Of a stretch of 64,000 bases of DNA, positions 18,257-27,769 are shown piece after piece. Source of the DNA: Anaerocolumna chitinilytica (GTDB lineage Bacteria; Bacillota; Clostridia; Lachnospirales; Lachnospiraceae). The translations under genes and the position numbers were made by a program. Below the pieces are notes generated by a model, which did no database searches, had not been told where the DNA came from, and was given only the letters and a program-made list of their open reading frames with translations. Position 1 is the first letter of the stretch, and the number at the start of each line of letters is the position of its first letter. Location: the NCBI RefSeq assembly GCF_014218355.1, contig NZ_AP023368.1, positions 1,926,001-1,990,000 on the forward strand. The letters are read 5' to 3'.

Positions 18257-18693
18257 GTACAATATAGGATTTGCGTGGCAAATGGGGTAGGTTTTCACAT
18301 GGGGACAGCAGTTAGAATTAAATCTTCAGAATATTAGGACTTCTAATACATTTCTATAGGTGTATATATTTTTTTATTTTATAATATATGCCAGTTGACA
18401 TGTTGAAATCGAGAATTTGCCAGATAAATCGGTTATATCAAATCAAATTATTAAAATATATAAGGCGACGGTTGAGAATATTCCGTTCGCCTTTTTTTAT
18501 TGCCAAACAGCAGAATACTTTTAGGCATTCTAAAAATAACTTGGATTTTCGTTTGAGTATCTTTCTTAATAAATTTATTGAAGGGTGAAATAGTATGCAA
18601 ATAAAAAGCATGACCAATGGTGTTTTTAAAGTACGCAAATATTGACCTAATAATTTTATATTATGTCTCCAAAGTATATTTTTCTAAGTACAC
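18257..18693. other. Intergenic region after the cellulase, no supported gene
   Basis: About 440 bases of A+T-rich sequence between the cellulase and the converging ABC permease gene. Apart from the hairpin terminator at 18462-18498 nothing is recognisable. Short open frames here have no ribosome site and a composition that follows the A+T bias. Confidence 0.6.
18462..18498 (+). terminator. Terminator downstream of the cellulase
   Basis: AAGGCG-A-CGG (18462-18471) pairs with CCG-TT-CGCCTT (18483-18493), followed by a T run to 18498. It lies about 205 bases after the stop, so the cellulase message has a long 3' end. Confidence 0.75.
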
Positions 18694-21156
18694 TTATTCA
18701 GTCTCCCTCAAACGATCTATAATGGACATCTTACTTATACTCCTGTAAACAACTTTCGGTGTGATAAAACAAATCAGTGAAATGGTAACGTACATCATTA
18801 TTATGGGAATAAATGGGTAGGTAAACTGAGCGTATTTCTCTACATTTTTTAGTAAGGTGAAAAGAACATAAATAATCAAATTACCAATCGTTAAGGAGCA
18901 TAATATAGTTATGATTGCATAACCTAATCCCTCATTTCTTAGCATTGAGCGCATTTGCTTTTTGCTCATTCCAACACTTTCAAGAATAGCGAACTCCCGT
19001 TTTCGTGTCATAATACTCACAGACATTACATTAACAAAATTAAATATGCCAATTAATGCAAGTATAAATGAAACACCGCCTCCCAACACCATCATAATTG
19101 TTTTTGCATCTTGCATAGCTTTTCGTGCTGCATAACGTGAAATCATTGTTATGTCCATAGAAACCGCTAAATCATTAATTGCGTTATAGATCTGTTCATC
19201 ATAGCCATTTTTCACATTTAAATCGATGGAAAGAACATGCGATGTGGGAAAATACTGATGCAAGAATGCATTTGACACTAAGATTTCGGGACCACCTAGT
19301 CTAAATGAATCATTGGTTTCCGTTGATATACTACCGCCGTTTGCAATATGGAAATAATCACCTTTATCATTGTATTTGATATCAAATGTTGCTATATCAG
19401 ATAAACAATTCGCCATTTTAACATCGTCAGTGGAACCATTTCTTATATTAATTAATGCAATTTTACCACTTTCGAATTCTTTTATATCAATTGGAACAGA
19501 AAGAGTTTTATTTATTTCGCGTAGTTTCAAAGAATCAATACCTTTTAGTTCACAGCCAAGAAGCTTTGCTATGGATTCCTCCCTTGTCATATTATTATCG
19601 TTGCTAAGCCAATCAATATATTTATCAAGTGCTTCGGAATAAATGAGTTCCCCAAATTCAATTGTTGTAATTCCTGATTCGGTAATTCCATTTAAACTTT
19701 TTACGTTTTTAATAAAATCGTCGTTTAAACCATAATCAGGGTATGCACTTTGAGAAGAAATAGAAAAATCATAATTATACTCGGAGTTTACACGATAATC
19801 AATATCCATACTGCTAACTATTGTTATGATTAGTGAGAAAATCATAATACCTAAAAATAGGCTTAACATTACAATTGTTGCCTGATTGCGATTACGGAAG
19901 ATGTTAAGGAGAGCCATTTTATAAGATTTTCCGTTTGTGGTGACTGGAATCTTCGTTTTACCGATATCCCCCGCTGTAAATTTTAATGCTTCAACAGGTG
20001 AAATGTTCGCTGCTTTTTTTGCAGGTGCTGCAGCACCGAATAATGCGGTCAAAACCGAAAATACAACTGCTCCAATATAAATTATTGGTGAGAATGAAAC
20101 GACAGAGCCGGTATCGATGCCGCTGTTTGAAATGACAGCAGGAACAATTAACATTGAAATAGCAACTGAAGCTATGCACCCAACAGGTAGGCCAATCACA
20201 CACAGGCGTAATATCTGCCCTATAACAATATGACGTATTTGTCTAGGCGTTGTCCCTAAGGTTTTTAGCATACCGTAAAATCGTACATCTTTTGAAATAG
20301 AGATATACATAACATTATAGATAAGTAGATAACCTGTAAACATTAAGAATAAAATTATAACAAGTAACGCTATATAGTTTGTAATGTTCCCATATGTGTT
20401 GGTGAATGCTGGGGATTCAGTATAATTTTGATTATTAGTGAATGCTAAATCGTTTTTTAATCGTTCTATATTTTTATTAATATTTTTTGAATCTTTGAAA
20501 ATTATGTTTACCATTGTACTGTTTGTTGAGATCTTATCATATTTCTTTGCGAATGCATACGAGGAATATATGGCAACAAATCCGTTCTGCCTACTGTGAG
20601 CATATTCCGTGTAAATACATGACAAAGTAAAAGTCTCCGTTTTGACTTCATTCGTACCATTAATAATAAATGATATAGGTATTTTCATACCGATTTTAGG
20701 CTCATTAATACCCATTGCGTTTAGGATATATCGGGATAACATAATTTCGTTTTCTTGTTCTGCATAGTGCCCAATAATATTTGTAAATGTCGGGGAAAAT
20801 ATTTTCTTCCATTGTGTTTTATCCACATAAGCTATATTGAGTTCATCCAATTTAGGTATATCTTTCGTCTGCGCCACATAAGCACCTAGACCGATAGTTT
20901 TCACATAATCGAGGGAATATATTTTCTCTAATTGTTCACTAGTGGGATTGGAAAATGCCATCTGAGAAATGGAGCCTTGCATACGTTTTTCATGCATATT
21001 GATAGAATCATAATAGCTTACTCCAATACTGAAAACGGAAGCAATCATAAAAGTAGTCAATGTTATTGCAGCAATAATAAAGAAATTTCGTCTTTTATCT
21101 GAGGATAATGTACGCTTTGTAATTTTTCTAACAATAGCAATATTGTTATTTCTCAT
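18694..21156 (-). CDS. FtsX-type ABC transporter permease
   Basis: Membrane protein of 820 residues. One N-terminal membrane segment (about 25-45), a large extracytoplasmic part (50-250), three segments at 260-390 forming a first FtsX domain, a short segment near 425-450, a second extracytoplasmic part (460-680), then three C-terminal segments (690-815) as a second FtsX domain. This plan is that of MacB/LolC-like transporters and of Firmicute antimicrobial-peptide exporters or resistance pumps. The start overlaps the stop of the ATPase gene by 1 base. It works with that ATPase and, by position, under the two-component system upstream. Confidence 0.9.
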   Translation of the reverse strand: MRNNNIAIVRKITKRTLSSDKRRNFFIIAAITLTTFMIASVFSIGVSYYDSINMHEKRMQGSISQMAFSNPTSEQLEKIYSLDYVKTIGLGAYVAQTKDIPKLDELNIAYVDKTQWKKIFSPTFTNIIGHYAEQENEIMLSRYILNAMGINEPKIGMKIPISFIINGTNEVKTETFTLSCIYTEYAHSRQNGFVAIYSSYAFAKKYDKISTNSTMVNIIFKDSKNINKNIERLKNDLAFTNNQNYTESPAFTNTYGNITNYIALLVIILFLMFTGYLLIYNVMYISISKDVRFYGMLKTLGTTPRQIRHIVIGQILRLCVIGLPVGCIASVAISMLIVPAVISNSGIDTGSVVSFSPIIYIGAVVFSVLTALFGAAAPAKKAANISPVEALKFTAGDIGKTKIPVTTNGKSYKMALLNIFRNRNQATIVMLSLFLGIMIFSLIITIVSSMDIDYRVNSEYNYDFSISSQSAYPDYGLNDDFIKNVKSLNGITESGITTIEFGELIYSEALDKYIDWLSNDNNMTREESIAKLLGCELKGIDSLKLREINKTLSVPIDIKEFESGKIALINIRNGSTDDVKMANCLSDIATFDIKYNDKGDYFHIANGGSISTETNDSFRLGGPEILVSNAFLHQYFPTSHVLSIDLNVKNGYDEQIYNAINDLAVSMDITMISRYAARKAMQDAKTIMMVLGGGVSFILALIGIFNFVNVMSVSIMTRKREFAILESVGMSKKQMRSMLRNEGLGYAIITILCSLTIGNLIIYVLFTLLKNVEKYAQFTYPFIPIIMMYVTISLICFITPKVVYRSISKMSIIDRLRETE

Positions 21157-21833
21157 TACCTACCCACCTCACCTTTTATTTTTCCATCCTCAATTCGGAT
21201 TACTCGGTCGGCAAGCTGTGCGATATGTTCGTTGTGAGTTATCATCATCATAGTTTGATGGAAACGTGTCGATGTCATTTTCAGAACCCCTAAAACATCT
21301 TGACTTGTCCTGCTATCCAAGTTGCCAGTTGGTTCGTCAGCGAAAAGTATTGACGGCTTGGTAGCAAGTGCGCGGGCAATTGCTACACGTTGTTGTTGGC
21401 CTCCTGAAAGCATATTGGGCATTGCGTCCCGCTTTTCGTTAAGTCCTAAAGTAGCGATAATTTCATCTACATAAGTTTTGTCAACCGTGTTGCCGTCAAG
21501 CTCTATTGGCAATACAATGTTTTCATAAACGCTTAAAATAGGAACTAGGTTATAGTTCTGGAATACAAAGCCAACATTACGCCTGCGAAAAATAGTGAGT
21601 TGCTCGTCAGTCATTTTTGATAGTTCGTGACCATTCACAATAACTTTTCCATCCGTAGGGGTATCAAGCCCGCCTAACATATGAAGAAGCGTGCTTTTAC
21701 CAGAGCCTGATGTGCCAACGACTGCGACAAACTCTCTTGCTTCGATTTCTAAATCGATACCGTCAAGAGCACGGACAAGATTCGGTTCTTTACCATAATA
21801 CTTTTTTAATTTTTGTACTGTTAAAATTGCCAT
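21156..21833 (-). CDS. ABC transporter ATP-binding protein (MacB/LolD type)
   Basis: ATPase of 225 residues, full length for this class. Walker [10 protein letters not shown] near residue 39, Q-loop VFQNYNLVP, signature [15 protein letters not shown], Walker [14 protein letters not shown], switch His in MITHNEH. The N-terminal [22 protein letters not shown] is usual for partners of FtsX permeases. Ribosome site AAGGAGGT lies just upstream on the minus strand. It powers the permease encoded next. It is separated from the kinase gene by a 100-base gap that carries repeated motifs, so it probably has its own regulated promoter. Confidence 0.94.
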   Translation of the reverse strand: MAILTVQKLKKYYGKEPNLVRALDGIDLEIEAREFVAVVGTSGSGKSTLLHMLGGLDTPTDGKVIVNGHELSKMTDEQLTIFRRRNVGFVFQNYNLVPILSVYENIVLPIELDGNTVDKTYVDEIIATLGLNEKRDAMPNMLSGGQQQRVAIARALATKPSILFADEPTGNLDSRTSQDVLGVLKMTSTRFHQTMMMITHNEHIAQLADRVIRIEDGKIKGEVGR

Positions 21834-21850
21834 TTAATTAACCTCCTTCG

Positions 21851-21957
21851 TTTATGACTATATCATAAACCATATTTCTTACAGGATCATATCAAGACTG
21901 GTTTTAATTCTTACAGTTTTGTTATGATTGAATTTATTTCTTACTGTTCTGTAAGAA
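21851..21957 (-). promoter_or_regulatory. Control region of the ABC pair: three direct repeats and a dyad
   Basis: On the minus strand the heptamer GTAAGAA occurs three times (plus-strand TTCTTAC at 21876, 21908 and 21938), each within a longer match of the form C-W-GTAAGAA-W-TA. The steps are 32 and 30 bases, about three helical turns. A dyad, GTTTATGA-CTATA-TCATAAAC (21850-21870), lies next to the ATPase ribosome site. The array spans the gap between kinase and ATPase and is a good candidate for the binding site of the encoded response regulator. Confidence 0.5.
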
Positions 21958-22872
21958 CAACGAAAAGGAAGTAAATTCGTTAGGAATGGAATCTATCATG
22001 ATATAACCGCCTTGCTTTTCCATAATCAGTGAGGCAAGGTATAAGCCAAGCCCCGTACCCTCGTTATCTTTTACGTTACTGCCTCTATAAAATCGCTTGA
22101 AAATCAAATTCCAATCATTTTTTTCAATACCTATCCCATGATCAGTTATATTGATTTTGGTATAAAGAGTCATTTGCTCAACAGATACCTCTATACTTGT
22201 ATCCTGCGGCGAATATTTAATAGCGTTTTCAAGTATATTTGTTATGGCTTCTCGCGTCCATTTTTTGTCATGGTATATCTGATAATTTTCAAAATCCGAA
22301 ACAACAATGTCAATATTCTTCTTTGAAGCTGTTGCAACAACATTGCCAATACTGTCTGAAATAGTTTGCTTTATATTTGTCTCAAGCGGAGCAAGCTGGA
22401 TGGTTCCAACTTCTAAACGCGACATCTTGATTAAGTTGTCCATCATCCATTGTAATTTTTCTGTCCCTGATCTAATGCGAAGTAAAAATTCTTCTTGCTC
22501 TTCTGTACTTAAATTTTCTGCTAATAGTAGGTCTGAATATATTGATATACTAGAAAGAGGTGTTTTCATCTGATGCGACATATCCGATATAAAACCTTGT
22601 ATTGTTTCCTTTTCACCATTAATCCGGAGCACATCAGAAACGTACATATCTATTATGCGGTTTGCTTTGTATGTGAGTTTTGATATTCGGTTATCACCGA
22701 TTGTTTCAAAAGGCTCGCTTATATCCTTTGATAATATACGCTCCAAAACAGAATCGATAGAATTAAAAATTTTCAATACATATCTTCGGAAGAATAATGC
22801 CGTCAGGATACAAATAATGATTGCGGCAGCAAGAATAATATATATCACCATTCCCATCATTCTTTTACCCAA
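21934..22872 (-). CDS. Sensor histidine kinase, short membrane-anchored type
   Basis: Kinase of 312 residues. A single N-terminal membrane segment (about 7-28, VIYIILAAAIIICILTALFF) is followed directly by the cytoplasmic part. The phosphoacceptor box is DMSHQMKTPLSSI near residue 95. HATPase motifs follow: the N box NILENAIKYS, G1 DHGIGIE, G2 GTGLGLYLA. There is almost no outside domain, so the stimulus may be sensed in the membrane or through the ABC permease. It overlaps the response regulator gene by 16 bases. The pair resembles VncRS-like and bacitracin-type systems. Confidence 0.92.
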   Translation of the reverse strand: MGKRMMGMVIYIILAAAIIICILTALFFRRYVLKIFNSIDSVLERILSKDISEPFETIGDNRISKLTYKANRIIDMYVSDVLRINGEKETIQGFISDMSHQMKTPLSSISIYSDLLLAENLSTEEQEEFLLRIRSGTEKLQWMMDNLIKMSRLEVGTIQLAPLETNIKQTISDSIGNVVATASKKNIDIVVSDFENYQIYHDKKWTREAITNILENAIKYSPQDTSIEVSVEQMTLYTKINITDHGIGIEKNDWNLIFKRFYRGSNVKDNEGTGLGLYLASLIMEKQGGYIMIDSIPNEFTSFSLFLQNSKK

Positions 22873-23546
22873 ATATAACCCATTCCATAAATCGTCTTTA
22901 AGGTTCTTGGCTTTTTAGAGTCATCTTCAATTTTTGTCCTCAAACGGCTTATATTGACCGGCAAGGTGTTTTCATCAACAAAATTACCTTGATTATCCCA
23001 TAATGCGGCGAGAATTTGTTCCTTTGAAAGAATTTGTCCAGCATTAACCATGAGAAAATTCAAGAGCCGATATTCGGTTGAACTGATTGGTATTTCCTCA
23101 ATATCATTCAAATCTATGCGATAAAATTTGCATGATGAAGTATCAAGCTGATATTTTCCGATTTTTACTATATTCTTATCTGGTATTTCCATGCGACGAA
23201 ATAATGCTTCCACACGGGCACGTAAAATTGACAGGGAAAATGGTTTTGTGATGTAATCATCTGCACCGGACATCAAACCAGATACTTCGTCTATTTCCAT
23301 ATCGCGGGCAGTAAGCATGATGATTGGAATAGAGGTTTTGTCCCGAATACTTTTACAGAAATCTATACCGTTTCCATCAGGCAATCCTAAATCAAGAATT
23401 ATAAGGTCAATATTATATTGAATGAAAGATTTTTCTCCAGCTTTTATTGTACTGGCACATTTGACTGTATAGCCATCTTTTTCAAAAGCAAAAGCAATAC
23501 CTCTGTTTAAATTTTCATCATCTTCGATAATTAAAATGGTTTTCAT
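22857..23546 (-). CDS. OmpR-family response regulator
   Basis: DNA-binding regulator of 229 residues. Receiver domain 1-118 with acidic pocket IIEDDEN, phosphoacceptor Asp in LIILDLGLPDG, Thr in MLTARD and Lys in YITKPF. The winged helix of the OmpR type covers 130-229 (STEYRLLNFLMVNAGQILSKEQIL, RLRTKIEDD, TIYGMGYIW). It is the first gene of the minus-strand unit regulator-kinase-ATPase-permease. Likely targets are the direct repeats before the ABC genes. Confidence 0.94.
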   Translation of the reverse strand: MKTILIIEDDENLNRGIAFAFEKDGYTVKCASTIKAGEKSFIQYNIDLIILDLGLPDGNGIDFCKSIRDKTSIPIIMLTARDMEIDEVSGLMSGADDYITKPFSLSILRARVEALFRRMEIPDKNIVKIGKYQLDTSSCKFYRIDLNDIEEIPISSTEYRLLNFLMVNAGQILSKEQILAALWDNQGNFVDENTLPVNISRLRTKIEDDSKKPRTLKTIYGMGYIWVKE

Positions 23547-23854
23547 ATCATATCTCCCTCATAATAATTGAATACTTTGTCGGGGCTTTTTGCTTTCGGC
23601 ATTTTGTGGTATAGATTAATAAACCTCTGAACATTAAGCACCATCAATAGATCCCCTCAAATATTTTTATAGTACCATTCAAATAATTTCCTTGCAAAAT
23701 ATAATCAATTTTATGTTTCGTCTATTCATGTGAATTTCAACTTATATTATACTATAGCCAATGACTTCATGCAGCAGATAATTACTATATACATTGATTT
23801 TTCAAACGCTATAGTAGCTTTTAAACTAACATCATATACAGGTATACTTTGTAT

Positions 23855-24061
23855 ATGGGAGGGCTCTTTTTAATTAAACAAATATTTACTTGTTTTGGTG
23901 AAATTGTTATCTTTGTGATATGCTACCTTTAACTAATCAATAATGATTATAGTGATGTTTCTAATATTACTCAGATTGTTAATGCGAGTCTATTACAAGC
24001 AGCAGTTATTTCTTTTAAGATAATTGGTGGTATTATTGGCCTCTGGAGCAAAAAACAATAA
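23855..24061 (+). pseudogene. Possible broken small membrane-peptide gene
   Basis: From the ATG at 23855 a single frame runs 68 codons to TAA 24059-24061 but has one internal TAA (23930-23932). The two halves are a hydrophobic 25-residue segment (MGGLFLIKQIFTCFGEIVIF then VICYL) and a 42-residue segment with a hydrophobic stretch ending KIIGGIIGLWSKKQ. No good ribosome site is seen. It may be a decayed small membrane or bacteriocin-like peptide beside the peptide-resistance module, or chance. The rest of the 23547-24159 gap shows nothing else. Confidence 0.35.
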
Positions 24062-24159
24062 TTTTAATACTATACGTTAAAATAATCTATATAATTATTT
24101 AATTTTCCCGCACATAGCAAACATGTAAATCGTTAATCAATTTGAGAGGAGGTTTTAGT

Positions 24160-24618
24160 GTGTCGATCGATATTCAAGAAGAGTACGACAAAATTCATCG
24201 CTATTGCTATTATAAGCTCGGTAATACTACTTTGGCTGAGGATCTGACCCAGGAAACCTTTCTTAAATATTTTTCTCAGAATTCCTACATAGAACATGGA
24301 AAGAAATTGGCTTATCTGTATACCATAGCAAGAAACCTTTGCATAGATACTTTTCGTAAACCACAACCGGAAGTTCTTAATGATGACATCCCGGATACGG
24401 ATGTATTTGAACGACTGGAGCTTAATATTACCCTCTGGCATGCTCTCAAAACATTGCCTATCCAAGAGCAGGAAATATTACTTTTTCGTTATGTTAATGA
24501 GCTTTCTGTCGGCGAAACTGCCACTATCATGGGAATATCCCGTTTCGCGGTATACAGAAAGGCGAATTCAGCCCTGGCTGCATTGAAAGAATTACTAAAG
24601 GAGGATTTTTATGAATAA
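24160..24618 (+). CDS. ECF-type RNA polymerase sigma factor
   Basis: Sigma-70-family protein of 152 residues. Region 2 covers about 10-70 (IHRYCYYKLGNTTLAEDLTQETFLKYF, then AYLYTIARNLCIDTFRK). Region 4 covers 90-145 (LWHALKTLPIQEQEILLFRY, VGETATIMGISRFAVYRKANSALAAL). The GTG at 24160 is chosen because GAGGAGG ends 7 bases before it. It overlaps the following membrane-protein gene by 8 bases. No classical zinc anti-sigma factor is next to it; the membrane protein downstream may play that part. Confidence 0.88.
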   Translation: MSIDIQEEYDKIHRYCYYKLGNTTLAEDLTQETFLKYFSQNSYIEHGKKLAYLYTIARNLCIDTFRKPQPEVLNDDIPDTDVFERLELNITLWHALKTLPIQEQEILLFRYVNELSVGETATIMGISRFAVYRKANSALAALKELLKEDFYE

Positions 24619-25360
24619 GAAATTAAAAAGGGAGATACAGGCTTTCTTTGCGGCACCTCCTCCGGTGCAGAAAGAGGAATTTCTTAAGACCTTGAACTTT
24701 CCTAAAATCACTTATCGGAGGTTCCTTATAAGCCAGCTTTGTTATATTCGAAAACGAGTATGGACGGTATCTATTATGATTTTAATAATAGGTTGGGCAG
24801 CAGCCTATTTGTCAGTACCATACATACAATGGAATTCTGAAGCAAATAAAATCTGGATTATCTCATCTATCCTTCCATTTCTGGCTATGTTTAGTGTTAC
24901 GGAGATTTATCGTTCCACCGCTTACCGTATGGTGGAGTTGGAAGCTAGCTGCCGGTATTGCCTGTCACAGGTCGTTATGGCTCGTATAACCTTATTAGGA
25001 GGAGGGAACTTCATAATACTAATTTTGTTATTGTCGATTCTGCATCAGGTTACATCCTTTAGTTTAGTGCAGATTATTGTCTATTTAATGGTTCCTTACC
25101 TGATAGTATGCGGCGTCTGCTTACTGATTTTAAATCATGTAAGAGGTCAGGAAGGAATATATGGCTGTGCAGCAGCTGTTTGTCTTTGTTGTACCGGGAA
25201 CTTGATTTTCAGCAATATCGCTCAATTCATGTACACTAGTGTATATTTTCACGGCTGGCTGATTTTCTTCCCGTTTAGTTGTATATTTATTGCATTGGAA
25301 ATACGGAAATTTATAAAGGAAGTAGAGGAGCGAACATGGAACTTATTCTTGACCGAGTAA
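24611..25360 (+). CDS. Membrane protein, possible partner of the ECF sigma factor
   Basis: Protein of 249 residues with a cytoplasmic N-terminus of about 50 residues (MNKKLKREIQAFFAAPPPVQKEEFLKT) and about six membrane segments from residue 55 to 235. It is not a recognised enzyme. AAGGAGG precedes the ATG, and both ends overlap neighbours (8 bases with the sigma gene, 25 with the ABC ATPase), so it belongs to one four-gene unit. By position it may hold the sigma factor at the membrane or be part of the ABC transporter. Confidence 0.7.
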   Translation: MNKKLKREIQAFFAAPPPVQKEEFLKTLNFPKITYRRFLISQLCYIRKRVWTVSIMILIIGWAAAYLSVPYIQWNSEANKIWIISSILPFLAMFSVTEIYRSTAYRMVELEASCRYCLSQVVMARITLLGGGNFIILILLLSILHQVTSFSLVQIIVYLMVPYLIVCGVCLLILNHVRGQEGIYGCAAAVCLCCTGNLIFSNIAQFMYTSVYFHGWLIFFPFSCIFIALEIRKFIKEVEERTWNLFLTE

Positions 25361-26202
25361 CAAGAAATTATGGTAATAAAATAGCCTGTGACCATATATC
25401 ACTGACGTTTAAGGAAGGAGTATACGGTCTTCTGGGAGCAAATGGTGCGGGAAAAACTACTTTAATGCGTATGATGTGTGGTGTACTTCTCCCTACATCA
25501 GGTACAATTCAGTTTAATGGGATAGATGTCAATCTTGAGAATTACCGGGATGCATTGGGATACCTGCCGCAGGATTTTGGCTATTATCCGGAGTTTACTG
25601 CCCAGGACTTCATGCTTTATATTGCTGCTTTGAAAGGCTTACCAAAGTATCGAGCAAAGGAAAAAACAAGAGAACTCTTTGAACTGGTATCACTGGAGAG
25701 AGAGGCCAAAAAGAAGATTAAAACCTTCTCCGGCGGTATGAAACAGAGGCTTGGCATTGCCCAAGCATTGTTAAATGACCCTAAGATATTAATACTGGAC
25801 GAACCCACAGCCGGCCTCGACCCGAAAGAGAGGGTGCGCTTTCGGAATATGATTTCTCGCCTTGGCAAAGATCGTATCGTGCTGCTTTCCACTCATATTG
25901 TATCGGATGTGGAGTATATTGCTGATACAATTTTAATGATGAAAGACGGGCAGTTGATTCATCAAGGTACCTTGGAAGAAATCATTCAGACAATTAATAA
26001 TAAAGTTTGGGATTGTACGGTTTTTCAGAGTGAGGCAGATATGCTATGTGATAAATATCAGGTCATTAATCAGAGGCAGGAAGGGGATAAGTTACTTCTG
26101 CGCTTGATTTCAGAGGGGCAGCCCTGTAATGCGGCAGTGAATACTACAGCGACACTGGAGGATCTTTATTTGTATTATTTTAGTGAGGAGAGTGAAAGAT
26201 GA
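25336..26202 (+). CDS. ABC transporter ATP-binding protein
   Basis: ATPase of 288 residues of the bacitracin/antibiotic-exporter branch. Walker A GANGAGKTT near residue 35, Q-loop YLPQDFGYY, signature FSGGMKQRLGIAQAL, Walker B ILILDEPTAGLDP, switch His in LSTHIVSDVEYIAD. The C-terminal 80 residues after that are typical of two-gene drug or peptide exporters. The ATG at 25336 is preferred over the upstream in-frame ATG at 25279: it has GAGGAG before it and opens the usual MELILDRVTRNYGN. Partner permease overlaps by 4 bases. Confidence 0.93.
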   Translation: MELILDRVTRNYGNKIACDHISLTFKEGVYGLLGANGAGKTTLMRMMCGVLLPTSGTIQFNGIDVNLENYRDALGYLPQDFGYYPEFTAQDFMLYIAALKGLPKYRAKEKTRELFELVSLEREAKKKIKTFSGGMKQRLGIAQALLNDPKILILDEPTAGLDPKERVRFRNMISRLGKDRIVLLSTHIVSDVEYIADTILMMKDGQLIHQGTLEEIIQTINNKVWDCTVFQSEADMLCDKYQVINQRQEGDKLLLRLISEGQPCNAAVNTTATLEDLYLYYFSEESER

Positions 26203-27416
26203 GTGGGTTATGGAGTCTGATATGTTTTGAATACAAGAAGATTTTAAAGAAGAGAAGTGTCCGTATAACATTACTCGCAGCAGTTCTCATATCTTTCATC
26301 AGTGTTCCCGGTACATTATTTGGCAGCACTTATATTGATGGCAAGCCTTATGAATCCAATTATGACGCAATGCTTAAAGACAGGAATTATGCACGTGCTT
26401 TTAACGGAGAAAAAATTAACAGTGAGCTGATATTAAAAGCAGTAAAGGGCTACTCTAAGATCTCAGAATCGGATAAGTATCAGGAAAAGGGAGATTATCA
26501 GCAATTTGCAAGGCCTTATAGTGCAATCTATGGGATAATACGTACGGTCTTTAATATGGAATCTCGTCGGTTTAATATGGAGGACTTTCAGCAGTTAACG
26601 AGCAAAGAGGCAGAGCAGTTCTATAATATGAGACGGGAGAAGCTGGTTCAGATAGTGGAGACAACCGTTATGAGTAAGAAGTCAAAGGAGCAGGTACTGG
26701 AGCTGGACACCCGGATAAATACTCCTCTATCATTTTCCTATACCGATGGATATACAAGATTCTTTGTTATTCTATATTCCATTGGTCTAACAGCAGCCTT
26801 AGCCATGGCAATTTGTATCGCTCCGCTGTTTTCCGGAGAGTATACCTCCGGTACGGATCAGCTCATTCTCTCTTCTAGGTATGGAAAGAATAAGTTGATT
26901 AAAGCAAAGCTGTTAACCGGCTTTTCACTGTCTGCTCTTATTTGTCTGATATTGATTTTTCTAGCATACCTATTGTCAATGCTGATCTTTGGAGCAGACG
27001 GAAGAGGAGCGCCGCTGCAGCTCTACGTCATCCTTTCTCCTTATCCGATAACCATGGGGCAGGCAGCTGGCTTTTTGGCATTATGTACGCTTTTCTCCTG
27101 TCTTATGACAGCCGCCTTAACCATGCTGTTGTCTGCAAAATTAAAAACACCTTTCGGTGTGATTATACTAATTAGTTTACTGCTGATTGTTCCTATGTTT
27201 ATAAATGTTCCAGAGACAAGTGTTATTCTATATAAGCTGTCCTCTCTCTTACCGATTAATATGATGGCCTTTGGGACGGTTTTGGACGGAATTCAGTTTG
27301 AGTTATTCGGATTGATAATTAAACCATATGTGTTTATGCCTTTGTTTGCATTAGTAATTAGCTCATTAGTAATACCCTTTACATTTCATTCATTTAAAAG
27401 CCATCAGATTGAATAA
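26199..27416 (+). CDS. ABC transporter permease (ABC-2-like)
   Basis: Membrane protein of 405 residues. One membrane segment near residues 22-42, an extracytoplasmic part of about 130 residues, then five to six segments from 185 to 400, the layout of ABC-2 export permeases. It starts with ATGA over the ATPase stop and closes the sigma-factor operon before a long-stem terminator. The exported substrate is unknown; the operon layout suggests a stress response of the cell envelope. Confidence 0.87.
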   Translation: MSGLWSLICFEYKKILKKRSVRITLLAAVLISFISVPGTLFGSTYIDGKPYESNYDAMLKDRNYARAFNGEKINSELILKAVKGYSKISESDKYQEKGDYQQFARPYSAIYGIIRTVFNMESRRFNMEDFQQLTSKEAEQFYNMRREKLVQIVETTVMSKKSKEQVLELDTRINTPLSFSYTDGYTRFFVILYSIGLTAALAMAICIAPLFSGEYTSGTDQLILSSRYGKNKLIKAKLLTGFSLSALICLILIFLAYLLSMLIFGADGRGAPLQLYVILSPYPITMGQAAGFLALCTLFSCLMTAALTMLLSAKLKTPFGVIILISLLLIVPMFINVPETSVILYKLSSLLPINMMAFGTVLDGIQFELFGLIIKPYVFMPLFALVISSLVIPFTFHSFKSHQIE

Positions 27417-27453
27417 TAAATATAAAAGATTTATCCTAAAATAATTTTAAACT

Positions 27454-27534
27454 GCACTGTTTGATAATAGAGGTGAAAGACTGGGGATATCCTTATCTTT
27501 CTTTCATTCTATTTTGCTCAAACAGTGCTTTTTT
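27454..27534 (+). terminator. Long-stem terminator of the sigma/ABC operon
   Basis: GCACTGTTTGA (27454-27464) pairs with TCAAACAGTGC (27518-27528), followed by TTTTTT. An inner stem AATAGAGGTGAAAGA pairs with TCTTTCATTCTATT, with one bulged base, giving a stem of over 20 pairs in total. Confidence 0.88.
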
Positions 27535-27687
27535 GATTTACTGCCATACCAACGTTGGTTTGGATAATCAATTAATGACACATAAGGGAAATCTCTTAAG
27601 AACTTCAAACTTGGACTCTTTCTAATGTTTAGATATCTATCCTGGTAAAAAAGTAAAAATATAAATATTATATGTAAAAATAGAAGA

Positions 27688-27716
27688 TTGAGGCAGTATA
27701 GCCCTGAGTATATAAT
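27688..27716 (+). promoter_or_regulatory. Promoter of the amino-sugar ABC importer
   Basis: TTGAGG (27688-27693), 17 bases, TATAAT (27711-27716). Identical hexamers and spacing to the cellulase-operon promoter at 13186. It lies 54 bases before the chosen start of the first permease. Confidence 0.7.
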
Positions 27717-27769
27717 AAATTCAAGGATTTGGATTAATGGTTAAACAAATAATGAAGGAGTCGAGAATA

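Noticed and set aside
18388..18588. A 66-codon open frame after the cellulase, with an opposite-strand frame of similar length
   Set aside because: No ribosome site, biased composition, and it overlaps the cellulase terminator hairpin.
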